Below are positions 1 through 10,310 of a stretch of 29,601 nt of DNA, one piece after another. Source of the stretch: Acanthaster planci (taxonomy: Eukaryota > Echinodermata > Asteroidea > Valvatida > Acanthasteridae). Under the pieces are notes generated by a model. It saw only the letters and a program-made list of their open reading frames with translations, was not told the origin of the DNA and searched no databases. Both the position numbers and the translations under genes were made by a program. Every line of letters starts with the position of its first letter. Within the stretch, counting starts at the first letter, position 1. The DNA is taken from assembly GCF_001949145.1 (NCBI RefSeq), contig NW_019091652.1, positions 115,126 to 144,726 on the forward strand. The letters run 5' to 3'.

Positions 1-876
1 AGGTCAGACCGACGCAACCGACTTTCTATGGGTCACATGCTTTGGTAGCTGTACATCGTGCAAGAAAGCCTCATAATAAAATATCATCTTGCAAGTAAGT
101 TAATATGTAAAAGAAAAATATATCTAAGGCATTGACTTAGAACAAATCTTAAAACTAGACAGGATCACTCTAGGAATACATTTCTCAGTCCCACATATCA
201 TGAAGTAGGAATCAATGGGTGAAAACTCCAATTAACTCTTAATCAGACTGGTTATATATAGGTATATATAAAAACAAAGTCTAAAGCTTGACCAAGAGAC
301 AATTCATATCTCTAACTTCTGATGAATTCAACGCACATCAGCATCTATTGAATATTCACGAAACCTTGTTCAAATAAACCATAGTCATCGGAAAAGCATT
401 ACAAAAGCATCAGTTCAGACTGCAAGACTACAGTCAGTCTGTCACTTACACCATGGATATGATGAGTGATAAGTCCTGACTTGCACATATATTCAAAATC
501 TGCTTATATTTCTCAATGCAGTGAAGGGCACAACTTATTCCCAGACTCCACTATGTTAAAAGTCAAAGTGATTGAAAAGTACACTCAAGCCACCTCAAAT
601 AATTCACTAAACACGTCTTAAGCTAAATTTAAAAGCAAAGCTTTCTGAGGAAACACCTCTAGTTGAAATTACGAGATATTTGTTCTAAAACCTTCAACAT
701 CATAAATTTGCTTGGACTTCTCAAAATATCCCAAAGTCAAAATTTCATAAAATCAATGGGTACACTTCTTTTTACAATTTACAAGAGTCACTGTGAAAAA
801 GTGCAATGACTTAACCCCAGAAAAGATACACAATAGTTAAATTACATGTATGATATAAATAGGAACTCAAACTTAC
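1..876. other. AT-rich DNA without a recognised gene
   Basis: No convincing exon was seen on either strand. If the leftward exon candidate at 877-1082 is real, this stretch is the start of its first intron. Confidence 0.4.
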
Positions 877-1082
877 CTAAGATAGAGAGCCAGCACTCGT
901 GAACATAAGGGGAAGACTTGGATTTTTAGGTCCTCTAGTCCGAAGAAAAATAGTGCAGAGTGCAGAAAAATTGGTGAGCACAATGGCAAAGTTTTGAATG
1001 CCAGGCTTGCCAAAACTCTGGGGCAAACTGCCACCCAGAACATTCCATTGCCACATGACCAGCTCAGGCTGTCATTGGACAA
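877..1082 (-). CDS. Possible first exon of a leftward gene (unassigned)
   Basis: An open frame on the minus strand starts with ATG at 1082 and runs about 68 codons to a strong splice donor (TTAG/GTAAGTTTGAG; exon edge at 877). The frame would stop just inside the intron, as expected for a true exon boundary. A CCAAT motif in minus orientation lies just upstream, near 1115-1119. The peptide is rich in Leu, Phe, Ser and Cys, and I recognise no family. It could also be a 5' UTR exon or a chance frame. The layout would make it divergent from the ligase gene to the right. Confidence 0.2.
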
Positions 1083-1268
1083 CTTTAAAAAATGTCACAC
1101 ATGACTCCAATACTGATTGGTCATTTAGTATCTAGGCAGATGAGCACTCAGGAGAAGTTTATGGCTTTCACAGCTTGGGTAAGGTATGAACAACAACTAG
1201 GGATTAAGTGTCCCAACATCCTACTGATCTCCTGAAAAGTTATTTGGGAGTGTACACACAGTGGTGTA

Positions 1269-1288
1269 CCATAGAGCTAGCTCTATGG
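1269..1288. repeat. 20-bp perfect palindrome
   Basis: CCATAGAGCTAGCTCTATGG is identical to its reverse complement. It is flanked by GTGTAC-like words on both sides. The bases just before it read CAGTGGTGTA, as at the left end of the MITE at 18301, so it may be the remnant of a small hairpin element. Confidence 0.7.
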
Positions 1289-1549
1289 GTGTACTAGTCA
1301 GAGATTAAAGGCAGTGGATACAAAGAGCAGGAACATTAAAGATAAACTGAAGGAAGGGCAGGCTATTTGACAAAAGGAATGGGCAGTAGATCAAAGGTTC
1401 AACTCTGGAACACTGCTTACCAGTGGAAAAGGCAAAAGCTCAGGAAAGAACAATTTAAATATGCAAAAGGAAAACATATTCATAAAGAAATAAAATTTGA
1501 AATTGCAACCCAAGACCTCTTTTGGGATGGGGTTACACTGGTTTGGGTT

Positions 1550-1607
1550 GGTTATTGTGACAGAATGTGATGTTGGCAGGTGTGGGTAGGTTATTGTGAC
1601 AGAATGT
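1550..1607. repeat. Direct repeat of a 19-bp word
   Basis: GGTTATTGTGACAGAATGT occurs at 1550-1568 and again, unchanged, at 1589-1607, a 39-bp offset. It looks like a two-copy tandem duplication. Confidence 0.7.
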
Positions 1608-1669
1608 AAATGTATCTTTATGTTAGTGCTGTTAACCTGTACACATGGAGCAGAGGTGTAGAAGTGTTC

Positions 1670-2152
1670 ACGTGCATGTACGTGTACCACATGCCATAGT
1701 GTACATGTACATGGTGTATTTGACCTGTGCTCCACAGGAAGTATGGTACATGTACCAGTAAACCCTTTGAGCAAGGTACTGTACATGTACACCCGGTTAT
1801 AATACATGTCGTACACGGTACATGTAGCTACTACAATGTTCATGTACGTTGCTGGTACCATGGCAACCATTCATCTAACAATAGAATGTACTGATACTTG
1901 ATATTAAAATCTGGTCTTCATTCTAACCAATCTCTATGATTCTACAACCCATTGTGCGTGTGTCTTTCTTTGAGTTGGTTGTGGTTTTATATTTTGAGCA
2001 GGAAAATTAGTAATGTCATTAGAATGAGATCCAATGCTACATGTACATTTACACGTAGTCCTACATGTACAGTCTCAACTCCAATAGACCGTACCGTATA
2101 TTCTATTCTACATGTACGTTGTCTTTTCTACCCCTCTGACATGTACATGTAG
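1670..2152. repeat. Cluster of ACATGTA(C) palindromes
   Basis: Within about 480 bp there are roughly ten copies of words built on TACATGTA or GTACATGTAC, some overlapping. Single copies are scattered through the rest of the window (for example near 3213, 9326, 15430, 21945, 27370 and 27770), but no other stretch is as dense. The region lies upstream of the ligase gene. Whether this is a simple-sequence relic or a regulatory cluster cannot be decided here. The long minus-strand frame across it is a product of the repeats. Confidence 0.6.
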
Positions 2153-2764
2153 ATTTTTACCAGGGTCCCCCATGACCTTTTACAACAGATTGGTGAACAC
2201 ATGTGCTTGCTGGAGAGTACAGCGTATTTGATGTGTAAACAACATTGACCTCTGTGCAGTGTAATATGGCATGGGAATAAAAGGACTGGAACATGTGATG
2301 TTGTCATCGACTTGGGAATACCCTAAGCATTCATTTTGCATACAACGTTCATGTACAGCCAGCATATTTTCACACCTGTAGATGTCAACTGTTAAATTTA
2401 TCACTATCCAGTCATTTACACACATGTATTAACTGTATCTACTTGTAGCATGTCTTCATCAAGATCTAATACGAGTTCAGAGTAAGTTTAGCTAAAATGT
2501 CTAGGTTATATTTTACAGTGATATGTTTCCTCTTACTGACTGCAGGTCTACATAAAGGTACCTGTACTAGAGCAGGCACTTGAAACTACAAGTACTAGTT
2601 CATAACCCTAATGTAAAAGCAGGATTTCTTTTTCCAAATTTGAATTATAAATTCCTTCCCCCCACCCAAAGAAACTTTGAAAACTTAAGTTTATTCCTAG
2701 TGGACAAAACTTCAATGTTGGTCTTTTTGTGTTGTGTTGTTTTGGCTGTTTTAGGTTTCCTTCC

Positions 2765-3067
2765 ATGGGTTCAGCTGCTGGGAGACCAGCACAAGGGTCA
2801 GCAGCATTTACTGCCACTTTCTCTCCGAGAATATTCTCACGCCCACAGAGCAGAACTCAACAGACACCTCAGGGTAGATACCATAGCACATCTCATAGCA
2901 GTCAGTTCAACACACCCCAGACCAGACAACCCAACACAACCCAGGGTAGACAACAAGAGCCGGGTATTAGCAACAGAAGCCAACCTTTCCAGCCACTTGA
3001 CAAAGACGGGGAGGTCAGCATGGTGTGTGAATCCTGCTCTGCCAATTTTACCATCTTTAAAAGAAAG
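2765..3067 (+). CDS. RNF34: RNF34-like exon with start and first half of FYVE-like finger
   Basis: This encodes residues 1-101: a Gln/Thr/Ser/Arg-rich N-terminus, then VCESCSANF with the first zinc-ligand pair. The donor AAG/GTGAGA follows at 3068. TTTTAG at 2749-2754 resembles an acceptor, so the exon may begin at 2755 and the true 5' end may lie further upstream. Confidence 0.85.
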
Positions 3068-6000
3068 GTGAGAATGGTTAGTTTCATTGGCTGTAACATC
3101 TCCCCCTTGCATTCTCCATGTGCTTTGATGACTGTTCATTATACCCTGAGATTACTAACAAGGTTATCAGAGATTTTTGTAAGACTGTCTTTTACCTGGA
3201 GTAAACAACGTACATGTACACATAAGCAGACTTTTTGTGAGGGTTGTGGAAAGTAAGATTTGCTGTTTTGATGTAATATCCAAGGATTTAGTGGGCATAA
3301 AAATCCAATTTTCCTGTTTGTGAATGATATTTTGACCACTCATCTTGAGATTGTTCTGAGACTGTCAGATCCAACTAATAAACAGACTGACAGTTTTGAT
3401 CTGCTAAATTCAACTGTTTTTCCATCGACACCTGCATCTCTAGAACCGATGCATGGACTGTTCTAAGCTGTTCTGTACCAACTGCATGAGCAAGGAACCT
3501 CGGAAGTGCTGTAAAACATGTCATATGTTCATTGGTTCTACAGAGAGGAGTCAGCTGATGCAGTTTAAGGTTAGTAATTGGTGTGAAGATTGATGTGAGG
3601 GTGTTTCACATTTAGAAACAGGTGATTGAAATTGTAGAGAGTAGGGCATTGTCGATTAAAATACCCAAGGCCACTTGCATTGTTATTTATAAATCACTGT
3701 CACTGCCGTTAGCTTTTCAATAATTGTCATGTCATAGCTATTATTGTCTTGTCAATCTCGTTGTCTGGTCTCCTTCAACCTTGTCACAATGGTGATATTC
3801 TCAATGCGTTCAGGCCTCAAATTTCATTTTTTTTAGGGCACTGCCATTTGGTATTGGTGGACAGGCTGAAATAAAGGGCACCAATGCCAAACGTGAGGGC
3901 ATTAATGCCATCAGCGTACCAAAGTTAAAGGCATTAAAGCCATCAGCGTACCAAAGTTCTGGCCATTAAAGCCATCAGCGTACCAAAGTTAAGGGCATTA
4001 ATGCCATCAGCGTACCAAAGTTCTGGGCATTAATGCAGTCCCGATATTTTTGCATAAAAATCAATATTCATTCAGCCTGGCCTAAAAAAGTAGGATAGGG
4101 CCTACGCATTATTCCTGAACATGTCCATGATTAGTGTTGAACCAGCAACCAAGTGTCGAAAAGCTTTGGCCTGTTTTGACTGCAGCCGTTCTTTCCGTGT
4201 CACTTTGCCTACCACAAAAACTGGCCAGGCCAGTAAAGTGATTGATTTTGCAGACAACAGCGTACGTGAGAATCAGGGTAGTCCCAATCGATGTCGCGTA
4301 CGCGTATGTACAGTTTGGATTACGCATGGCGTGTGGCACTAAACTACAAACACTAAATTGCAGTGTTAGTTAAAATACGGCCATGACCATACAATTGTCC
4401 CATGTGCATGAAAAACGTGGAGCTCTCGATATACCGATATACCAACATTATTGCATGGTACTTTGAAATACTTGGCTTGGGCATGTGCTATTATGTGGTG
4501 TTGGATAGGCTTACGGGTGTTGCGATGTGTAGTGTGCATGGCGCGGGCCAGGCAACCAGTGTGCGGCAGGCTGAGTATACGATATCCCCACATACACGTA
4601 GTGCACGCACACCCATACGTGCCATATGCATGCATGCCATGTATTTGGGTGGCGCAGCGCGGTGTTCAGGTCGAATGTGAAGGATCATGGAAAGATATAC
4701 ATGTATGTATGTCGCTTTATGTCGCTCTGTGTACCTACCTGAATGGGGGTAGTCGATATATGCACATAAAGGGCACTACGGCCAAGAGAAAAAAAGGCGC
4801 TACCATCTTGGGGGTAAAACACTATCACTTTTCTGAGGGATGACAGCCAAATGGGAGGGCACCAACGGCCATGACCGTCGTGGATATTGGGAAATTTGAG
4901 GCCTGTACGTTCATGGTCATTATCACCACCGTTATCGTTCTGTAGGATTTAACGATTATTGTTAAAACGCTTTTCTTCACCTTCATATAGTACCAAGACA
5001 GCCTGTGTTATTTTATAATTACCAAAATCTATCATCTTTTTTAATCGTAGTTATCTTTGTTATTGCCCGGCTAGGTGAAAGACCTGCGTCAGTATTTAGC
5101 TGCACGGAATATAAATACAGTGGCCTGTCGTGAAAAGGGTGAATTAGTCGATTTGGTGGTGCAGTACTTAGCAACACGAAATGGCAGTAAATTTACAGTC
5201 ACCGTTAACAATTTAGAAGAGGAGGTACAGCCCATGCCAACACCTGTTACCAATGAGGCTGTAAGGGCTGAGAGAGGACCAAGCATATCAGAGCTTCGTA
5301 GTTCGCAGACACAAGTCAGTGATACTAGACCACAGCCAAACCGGGGACCCGTCAGGCAAACGCATGTAAGTACAGGTGGTTGTGTCTTCAATAAAAGACT
5401 GATTTGTGTTATGCTGCTTGTCTGCGTAGGTTTTGTTTCAGAATGATTGTCAGAACTTTAATGTTGAGAGGTATTGTACATTTTTTAGGGAATCTCTTTA
5501 AACCCTTTTGTGGTAAGGTCACAGAGTTTGTGATTGAAAGGAAACTTCTTGGCACCACAAACTGAATCCCATGTAAAAGAGTTTTGTCTGAATATGCTTC
5601 AGCTAAATGGCTTAAGAAATGCTACACTGCCCTCAGTTCAAGAACAAAACTCAAATATGAAGCCCACCTCCTCCCATTAAATAATAAAAGTGTCTTTGCC
5701 CAGCAGAAGCACCCCCTAATCAGTTGAAAAAACCGTGTTTGTCAGGAGTGTTCAATGTGTAGGTAGTCGTGGGATCATGATGCCAGTATTTCCTAGTTGT
5801 TCATGAACCAATGAATTTCAGTTCCAACCAGCCTCTGTTGCTAAGAAAATTGCGCCCTCTCTTGGTTCAGCTCAAGGCCCATAGTGGGTCTTTCAAAATT
5901 CTGCACGCTAATGTTTGGTGTCTGAAAATTCAATAAAACCGTAAGAGCCTGGCCATTGACTAGTCTACCATCTTTATGTTGTCTTTGTAGGATGAGCCAG

Positions 6001-7950
6001 ACATAGGTATAACAAGGAATACATGGGTGGAAGGATCTAGTGCTAGTAGCTCAGAGGCTGAGCGTAGTCCTGTTGTAAGCATCTCAAGCCCTGAAGATGA
6101 ACCTAGTAGCACTACAGCCACTCCAGAGCAACCTAAACCAGTAAGAAATAAAGGACAAAAGGGGATTAATGACTTAAGTCAGAGTTAGAGTTGAGTTTTG
6201 ATTTAAATGACATAGACTCAGCCTTGTTACATGTAGTTGTAGACTGTAAAATGTTAGTGGAAACAATCAAATAATGGACTCACGATTGCCAAACTCAAAA
6301 GACAGGGAAATCGTTTTGTTCTGCATGGATTTAGCTGCAGGACTGTCTTCATGAAAAGCAGCTTTCAAGAGAGTTTGTGCCATTTCATGTCGTCTCTTCT
6401 CCATGCATTAAAGTTTTTACAGATCCTTTAAGAATTAATAAAAATCTGTTTGACAGAACATTTAAGATTAGTTCAGTTTGTGATAGAAAATGAAGACCAA
6501 GGATACACTACAGAAGGGCTTGAAACTCTTGAAAATTGTCAGCCTTTCAAATGGTTATTTCATTCAGTCCTGAGCTTTTCTTACAATATTTTGTCCTGTT
6601 TTCTTCATTCTTACAAGGCCCCAGCAAGGCATCGAACATCTATCAGCGATCTCAAGACAATAGATGAAATAGCTGATCTGACCGTGCGACAGCTTAAAGA
6701 AATTCTTATACTAAACTTTATCAACTATAAAGGCTGTGTGGAACGCTGGGAACTGGAAGAAAGAGTCCGAAGGTTATACACGGAGAAAGAGGGCTTTAAG
6801 ATCAAAGGTTAGTCTTGGAACATTGAAGAGGAGTGGAAGTTGTGTGTTGCATGTGTGTGTGGGAAATAATGATGTACATCTGATTGTTAGTTTGCTTAAT
6901 GGGTGGCAGGTTGGCTAGCAAACCTTTAAGGAAACTAATCAATGTGCTGGCTCTCTACATCTCTCGTTCATTCATCTGGATGGTTTATCTTGGCCAGATA
7001 CATCTAGCAGGCTTTCTAGCAGGAAAACTGATGGGCAGACAGGGATGTCCTTGACCTATATATTTTTACTCAAAGGTGGCATCAAAGTTCATAAATTCAG
7101 AGTTCATGTTTGGAGGAGAAGTGTCAGTTTTTATGTTTCATATTGAATTTGTTTTAAAATGGTCATTACATAAGCCTTATATTTGAACACTTTTCTTGCT
7201 TATTATGACTAGAAGTCTAATCTTTTTCTACAGAGCAAGCTGCTGCAGCAAGAACCAGTTCTGATGGTGAGTAGAATAGAAGACACAGGAATTACACAAG
7301 TACATTAACTCGGGGATAATGGACATTATTTTAGTCTCATTTTTTTCCAGTTTACTAATAAAATAATTTTGTTATTTGTTTGTTTAGTTATTGTTTATTT
7401 AAGCTGGGCACAGCCCTATCAGCTATATACTGTTCTCTCTACAGCCTTTGGGTAGAGAAGAAATGTTCAGTTTCGATATGAGAGGAAAACCCTGGACATA
7501 TTTTCCAGGAAAGACCCACAAAATCAGGTGAGCAGTGAAAACATAATCTCCATCGGTCTTGTTGGATTGACTTCACGGGTCGTAGAGGTGGAGGGCAAGG
7601 ATAGTACCAGGGTCAACCTGACTGAAACAAACCTTTTGGGGTTGTTGCATTGCTGTGTCATGATCTGGACAGTGAAAGGTCAATATACTGGCAGTGTATT
7701 CTGATCCTTGAATGTACCCAGTGCTATGGTATTAAATGATTTTTGAACCTGTTTTCTCGCAGCACCTAAAGCAGCTACAGTTGAACATGAAGAGGATAAC
7801 ACCTGCAGGATCTGTATGGACTCTCCAATTGACTGTGTACTATTAGAGTGTGGTCACATGGTCACATGTACCAAGTGTGGTAAACAATTGGCTGAATGTC
7901 CCATGTGTCGTCAATATATCATCCGAGCTGTGCATGTTTTTCGCTCATAA
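2765..7950 (+). CDS. RNF34: RNF34/RFFL-like E3 ubiquitin ligase, seven exons
   Basis: Exons: 2765-3067, 3444-3569, 5075-5365, 5991-6140, 6618-6807, 7234-7266 and 7763-7950. All junctions are GT-AG and in phase, giving 426 residues against about 363-372 in human RFFL and RNF34. Domain order matches the family. A FYVE-like zinc finger has CxxC pairs at C88/C91, C104/C107, C112/C115 and C124/C127. A SAP-like segment follows at about 144-175 ([12 protein letters not shown]), then a Ser/Pro/Thr-rich linker, then a second SAP-like helix pair at about 298-349 ([21 protein letters not shown]). The C-terminal RING has C379, C382, C394, H396, C400, C403, C410 and C413 and ends VHVFRS. Family members are membrane-associated ligases acting in apoptosis and trafficking; that role is inferred here. 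The ATG at 2765 is the first in frame after an acceptor at 2754, so an upstream coding or UTR exon is possible. The vertebrate MW-S/T-CC N-terminus was not found upstream. Confidence 0.93.
3444..3569 (+). CDS. RNF34: RNF34-like exon completing the FYVE-like zinc finger
   Basis: This encodes residues 102-143 and carries the remaining Cys pairs (CMDC, CTNC, CCKTC). It is bounded by TCTCTAG and AAG/GTTAGT, 42 codons in phase 0. It falls just upstream of the transposon-like insertion in the following intron. Confidence 0.93.
3811..4905. mobile_element. 1.1-kb terminal-inverted-repeat element in intron 2
   Basis: The left end CAGGCCTCAAATTTC (3811-3825) is matched exactly in inverse by GAAATTTGAGGCCTG (4891-4905), a perfect 15-bp TIR. 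The flanks TGCGTT and TACGTT agree at five of six positions, so the target duplication is uncertain. The interior has a 32-bp tandem array near the left end, related GGGCAC/GGCC words near the right end, and more CpG by eye than the flanks. No transposase frame is evident, so it is non-autonomous. The CAGG- terminus is compatible with hAT-like elements, but that assignment is weak. The element fills most of ligase intron 2 (3570-5074). Confidence 0.75.
3890..4035. repeat. 32-bp tandem array with nested palindromes
   Basis: The word TCAGCGTACCAAAGTT starts at 3911, 3943, 3975 and 4007, an exact 32-bp period, with degenerate part-copies at the edges. Each unit holds GGCATTAA(A/T)GCC. In the T form this is a perfect 12-bp palindrome (GGCATTAATGCC). 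It sits near the left end of the TIR element, where subterminal repeats often bind a transposase; that role is inference. Confidence 0.85.
5075..5365 (+). CDS. RNF34: RNF34-like exon with SAP-like segment and linker
   Basis: This encodes residues 144-240. It opens with VKDLRQYL and [11 protein letters not shown], the best-conserved central part of RNF34/RFFL, and continues into a low-complexity Ser/Thr/Gln/Pro linker. The acceptor is GGCTAG and the donor CAT/GTAAGT. A read-through stop lies 80 nt into the intron. Confidence 0.93.
5991..6140 (+). CDS. RNF34: RNF34-like linker exon
   Basis: This encodes residues 241-290, rich in Ser, Glu and Pro, matching the acidic disordered linker of the family in place and composition. 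It sits between TTTGTAG and CCA/GTAAGA and is exactly 50 codons, so it could be skipped without a frameshift. Confidence 0.85.
6618..6807 (+). CDS. RNF34: RNF34-like exon with second SAP-like helices
   Basis: This encodes residues 291-353 plus one base. It contains [14 protein letters not shown] and [15 protein letters not shown], which closely match the RNF34/RFFL segment before the RING. The acceptor is TTACAAG and the donor AAAG/GTTAGT. Confidence 0.93.
7234..7266 (+). CDS. RNF34: RNF34-like 33-nt mini-exon
   Basis: An Ala/Ser-rich 11-codon piece between TTCTACAG and GATG/GTGAGT. It keeps phase 1 on both sides, so the transcript stays in frame with or without it. It lies in the variable spacer before the RING. 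Confidence 0.75.
7445..7527 (+). other. Cryptic or alternative 83-nt exon candidate
   Basis: A segment with a strong pyrimidine tract and acceptor (CTCTCTACAG) and a strong donor (AATCAG/GTGAGC) lies in intron 6 of the ligase gene. Joined in the gene's phase it meets TAG at the fourth codon and would remove the RING. One other frame is open throughout. It could be a regulated poison exon or a chance pair of sites. Confidence 0.3.
7763..7950 (+). CDS. RNF34: RNF34-like terminal exon with RING finger
   Basis: This encodes residues 365-426 and the TAA stop. All eight zinc ligands of a C3HC4 RING are present (CRIC, CGH, CTKC, CPMC), followed by the family-specific tail RAVHVFRS. The acceptor is TCTCGCAG. 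This is the most conserved part of the gene and its strongest identifier. Confidence 0.95.
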
Positions 7951-8353
7951 AACCCGTTGGTCAATTGCCTTGAATGTTTCCAAAGGCTGTGTTGATGTAG
8001 CACAGTGGTTTTATTAACATTGGCCATTTTGTGCATGAACAGTTTAGTAGATCAGCTAGATGCACAGAAACTGTTACATGATATTTAATCTACATAGGGC
8101 ACAATTAATCCATCTGAGATGGAAGTCAAAGTTGTAAAATCTCTGTGGAGATGCAAGAAAATGCAAGGTGTAAAACATGGTTGAGGTTGTTAGTTTTGCC
8201 TGTAATTGAAATCACATCTTACGTCTTAATTGAAAGGATTCTCCTCAGGTTTGATGAGCAACAGGGTCATTCTGTAAATTCAGGGTACAAATGTGCAACA
8301 TTTTTGTGTCCGTTACACCTGACCTGTGTAATTTTCAATGGAAATATCACTGG

Positions 8354-8494
<141 letters not shown>

Positions 8495-10288
8495 ATTGAT
8501 TTCAGTCTTTTTATATTTGTTTGACAGGAATTTTGCATTAATTCATCACTCTTGGAAATTAGAAAATGTGTTCTGAACTTACAAAATCATTTGTCAGATG
8601 TGACAGCGACATGAAAAAATTGGACCCTTGATTTGTAGAATGACCCAAGTTCACAAGAAAACTTTAACATTGCCTATCCTGCAATTCAATCATAAGAAAT
8701 GAGGAAAGAAAATTTCTGGGGAAAAAAAGGGGGCAAGATACACCAGGAATGGTTTTAAAAGTAATTTAGCTTTTGTGAAATTTAAGATAACCACCTGGGG
8801 ATGTGTTAACCCTCAACAATGTGCTGCAGTTTTGTGATGACAGAAAGAGACAGTTTCATGTAAAGGGTAACATACATAATTACCCCCATTCACACACTGT
8901 CTGACTTGTTCATGAAGCCTTACTATATTAATGTATATCCCACAGCACAGAAGCAAGTACTGCTTCGCAGCATTGCCACAGATTGTAGGAAAGACAACCT
9001 TTCCATGAGATATGTTGTACAAATCTTTTACGAATTACCCAGAGTATGTGTGGTGTTCCACCTGCGAAAAGTGGGAAGGGTGTCTTGTGAAGAGAAAATA
9101 ATGCTGCCCCTGTTGTTGATTCACTGTGAAATAACTCTGCCCATGTGGATAATTAACAAGTGGTTAATCATACTGTCCAACTGTTGTTGCAGGTTCTGAT
9201 TCTGGAACACCTTTTTTTTTTAAAGAAATTGGCTGGAGTGATGAACAGATGTATTGAAAAAAATGTCTTGTGTTTGCATCCAAATTCCCATAATGAACAA
9301 CACATCATTTGCTAACACTTGCTGTGTACATGTATATTGATGACAGGGATTCAAGTCAGAACTAAATAGTCGAAAAAAATATGAGAGGAGGACATAATAG
9401 CCAGTGTACCCTAACAAACTTGGAAAAGGGCAAACTTTCAGGAAGGGGCAGAGGTCAGTGGAGAAGGTATGTTTGCACACATGAAAAGCATTCATGACAA
9501 CAATGACAACCCTGTGTGTCACTTGTGATAGCATTTGGAAATACAAACCAAACTTGGCTCAAATTATGTGATAACAATAGTTATAGCAACTCCAAACTGG
9601 TTTCAGGTGCACAGTGATTTGGTAATTAGTCATATGCACTGTGCCAATTATGCACTTTAATTCCTGTATGTGGATCAGTGCACAGTTTCCAATTCGAACA
9701 AGTTTTCTTTCCGGCACTGGACACTAACTACCAATGCCTACATCTTTCTTCTTTAAACAGACTATGAACAAGTTTTTAAAGAATCATTTACTCATAGGTA
9801 AAATGTTTAGGCTTTAGGTTTTATATTTCTTGCACAGTACTTCGTTTAACTTCCCAAAGCCCCATTTGTATACGTGCACATGTTCTTAATCTTGAAACAA
9901 TTGTTTAAAAAGTAGAAATTTGTGTCGACACAAAATTGATGCAGCTCCGAATTTGTTGGATGCAATTTCTACTGTTAACCGATGTCATTGTTTTGGTGCC
10001 CCAGGAATAGTACAGATAGAAGAGTTTGGCTCTTTCATAAATAACATCCTGGCCCACTAAAGGTGAATTGAAAGTCACAGAAATATTCATAGTCTTATGC
10101 AGTTTCTGATGAAACTAAAATTCAGTTGTGAAAAAGGTTTTCATTTTGTCTAAGATTCCCTTAAGTATAAGTGTTGAAATGTTATAGAAGATTTTTAAAA
10201 AGGTACTGTATTTTGTAATATTTATTTTCCCATACTCTGCCCAGTATGTGGCCATCTTTGTCAGTTGAAGATGTCACTTAAAATGACC

Positions 10289-10294
10289 AATAAA
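10289..10294 (+). terminator. Candidate polyadenylation signal (AATAAA)
   Basis: A canonical AATAAA lies downstream of the ligase stop codon with no other gene between them. No clear GT-rich downstream element was seen. Confidence 0.35.
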
Positions 10295-10310
10295 CGTGCA
10301 CGCAAAGCAG

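Noticed and set aside
1391-1870. 159-codon minus-strand frame
   Set aside because: It runs through the ACATGTA repeat cluster. Its Cys/Thr/Tyr/Met-rich composition follows from the repeat, and it has no recognisable domain.
3890-4035. CRISPR-like array
   Set aside because: The 32-bp units are contiguous without spacers and lie inside a eukaryotic transposon-like element.
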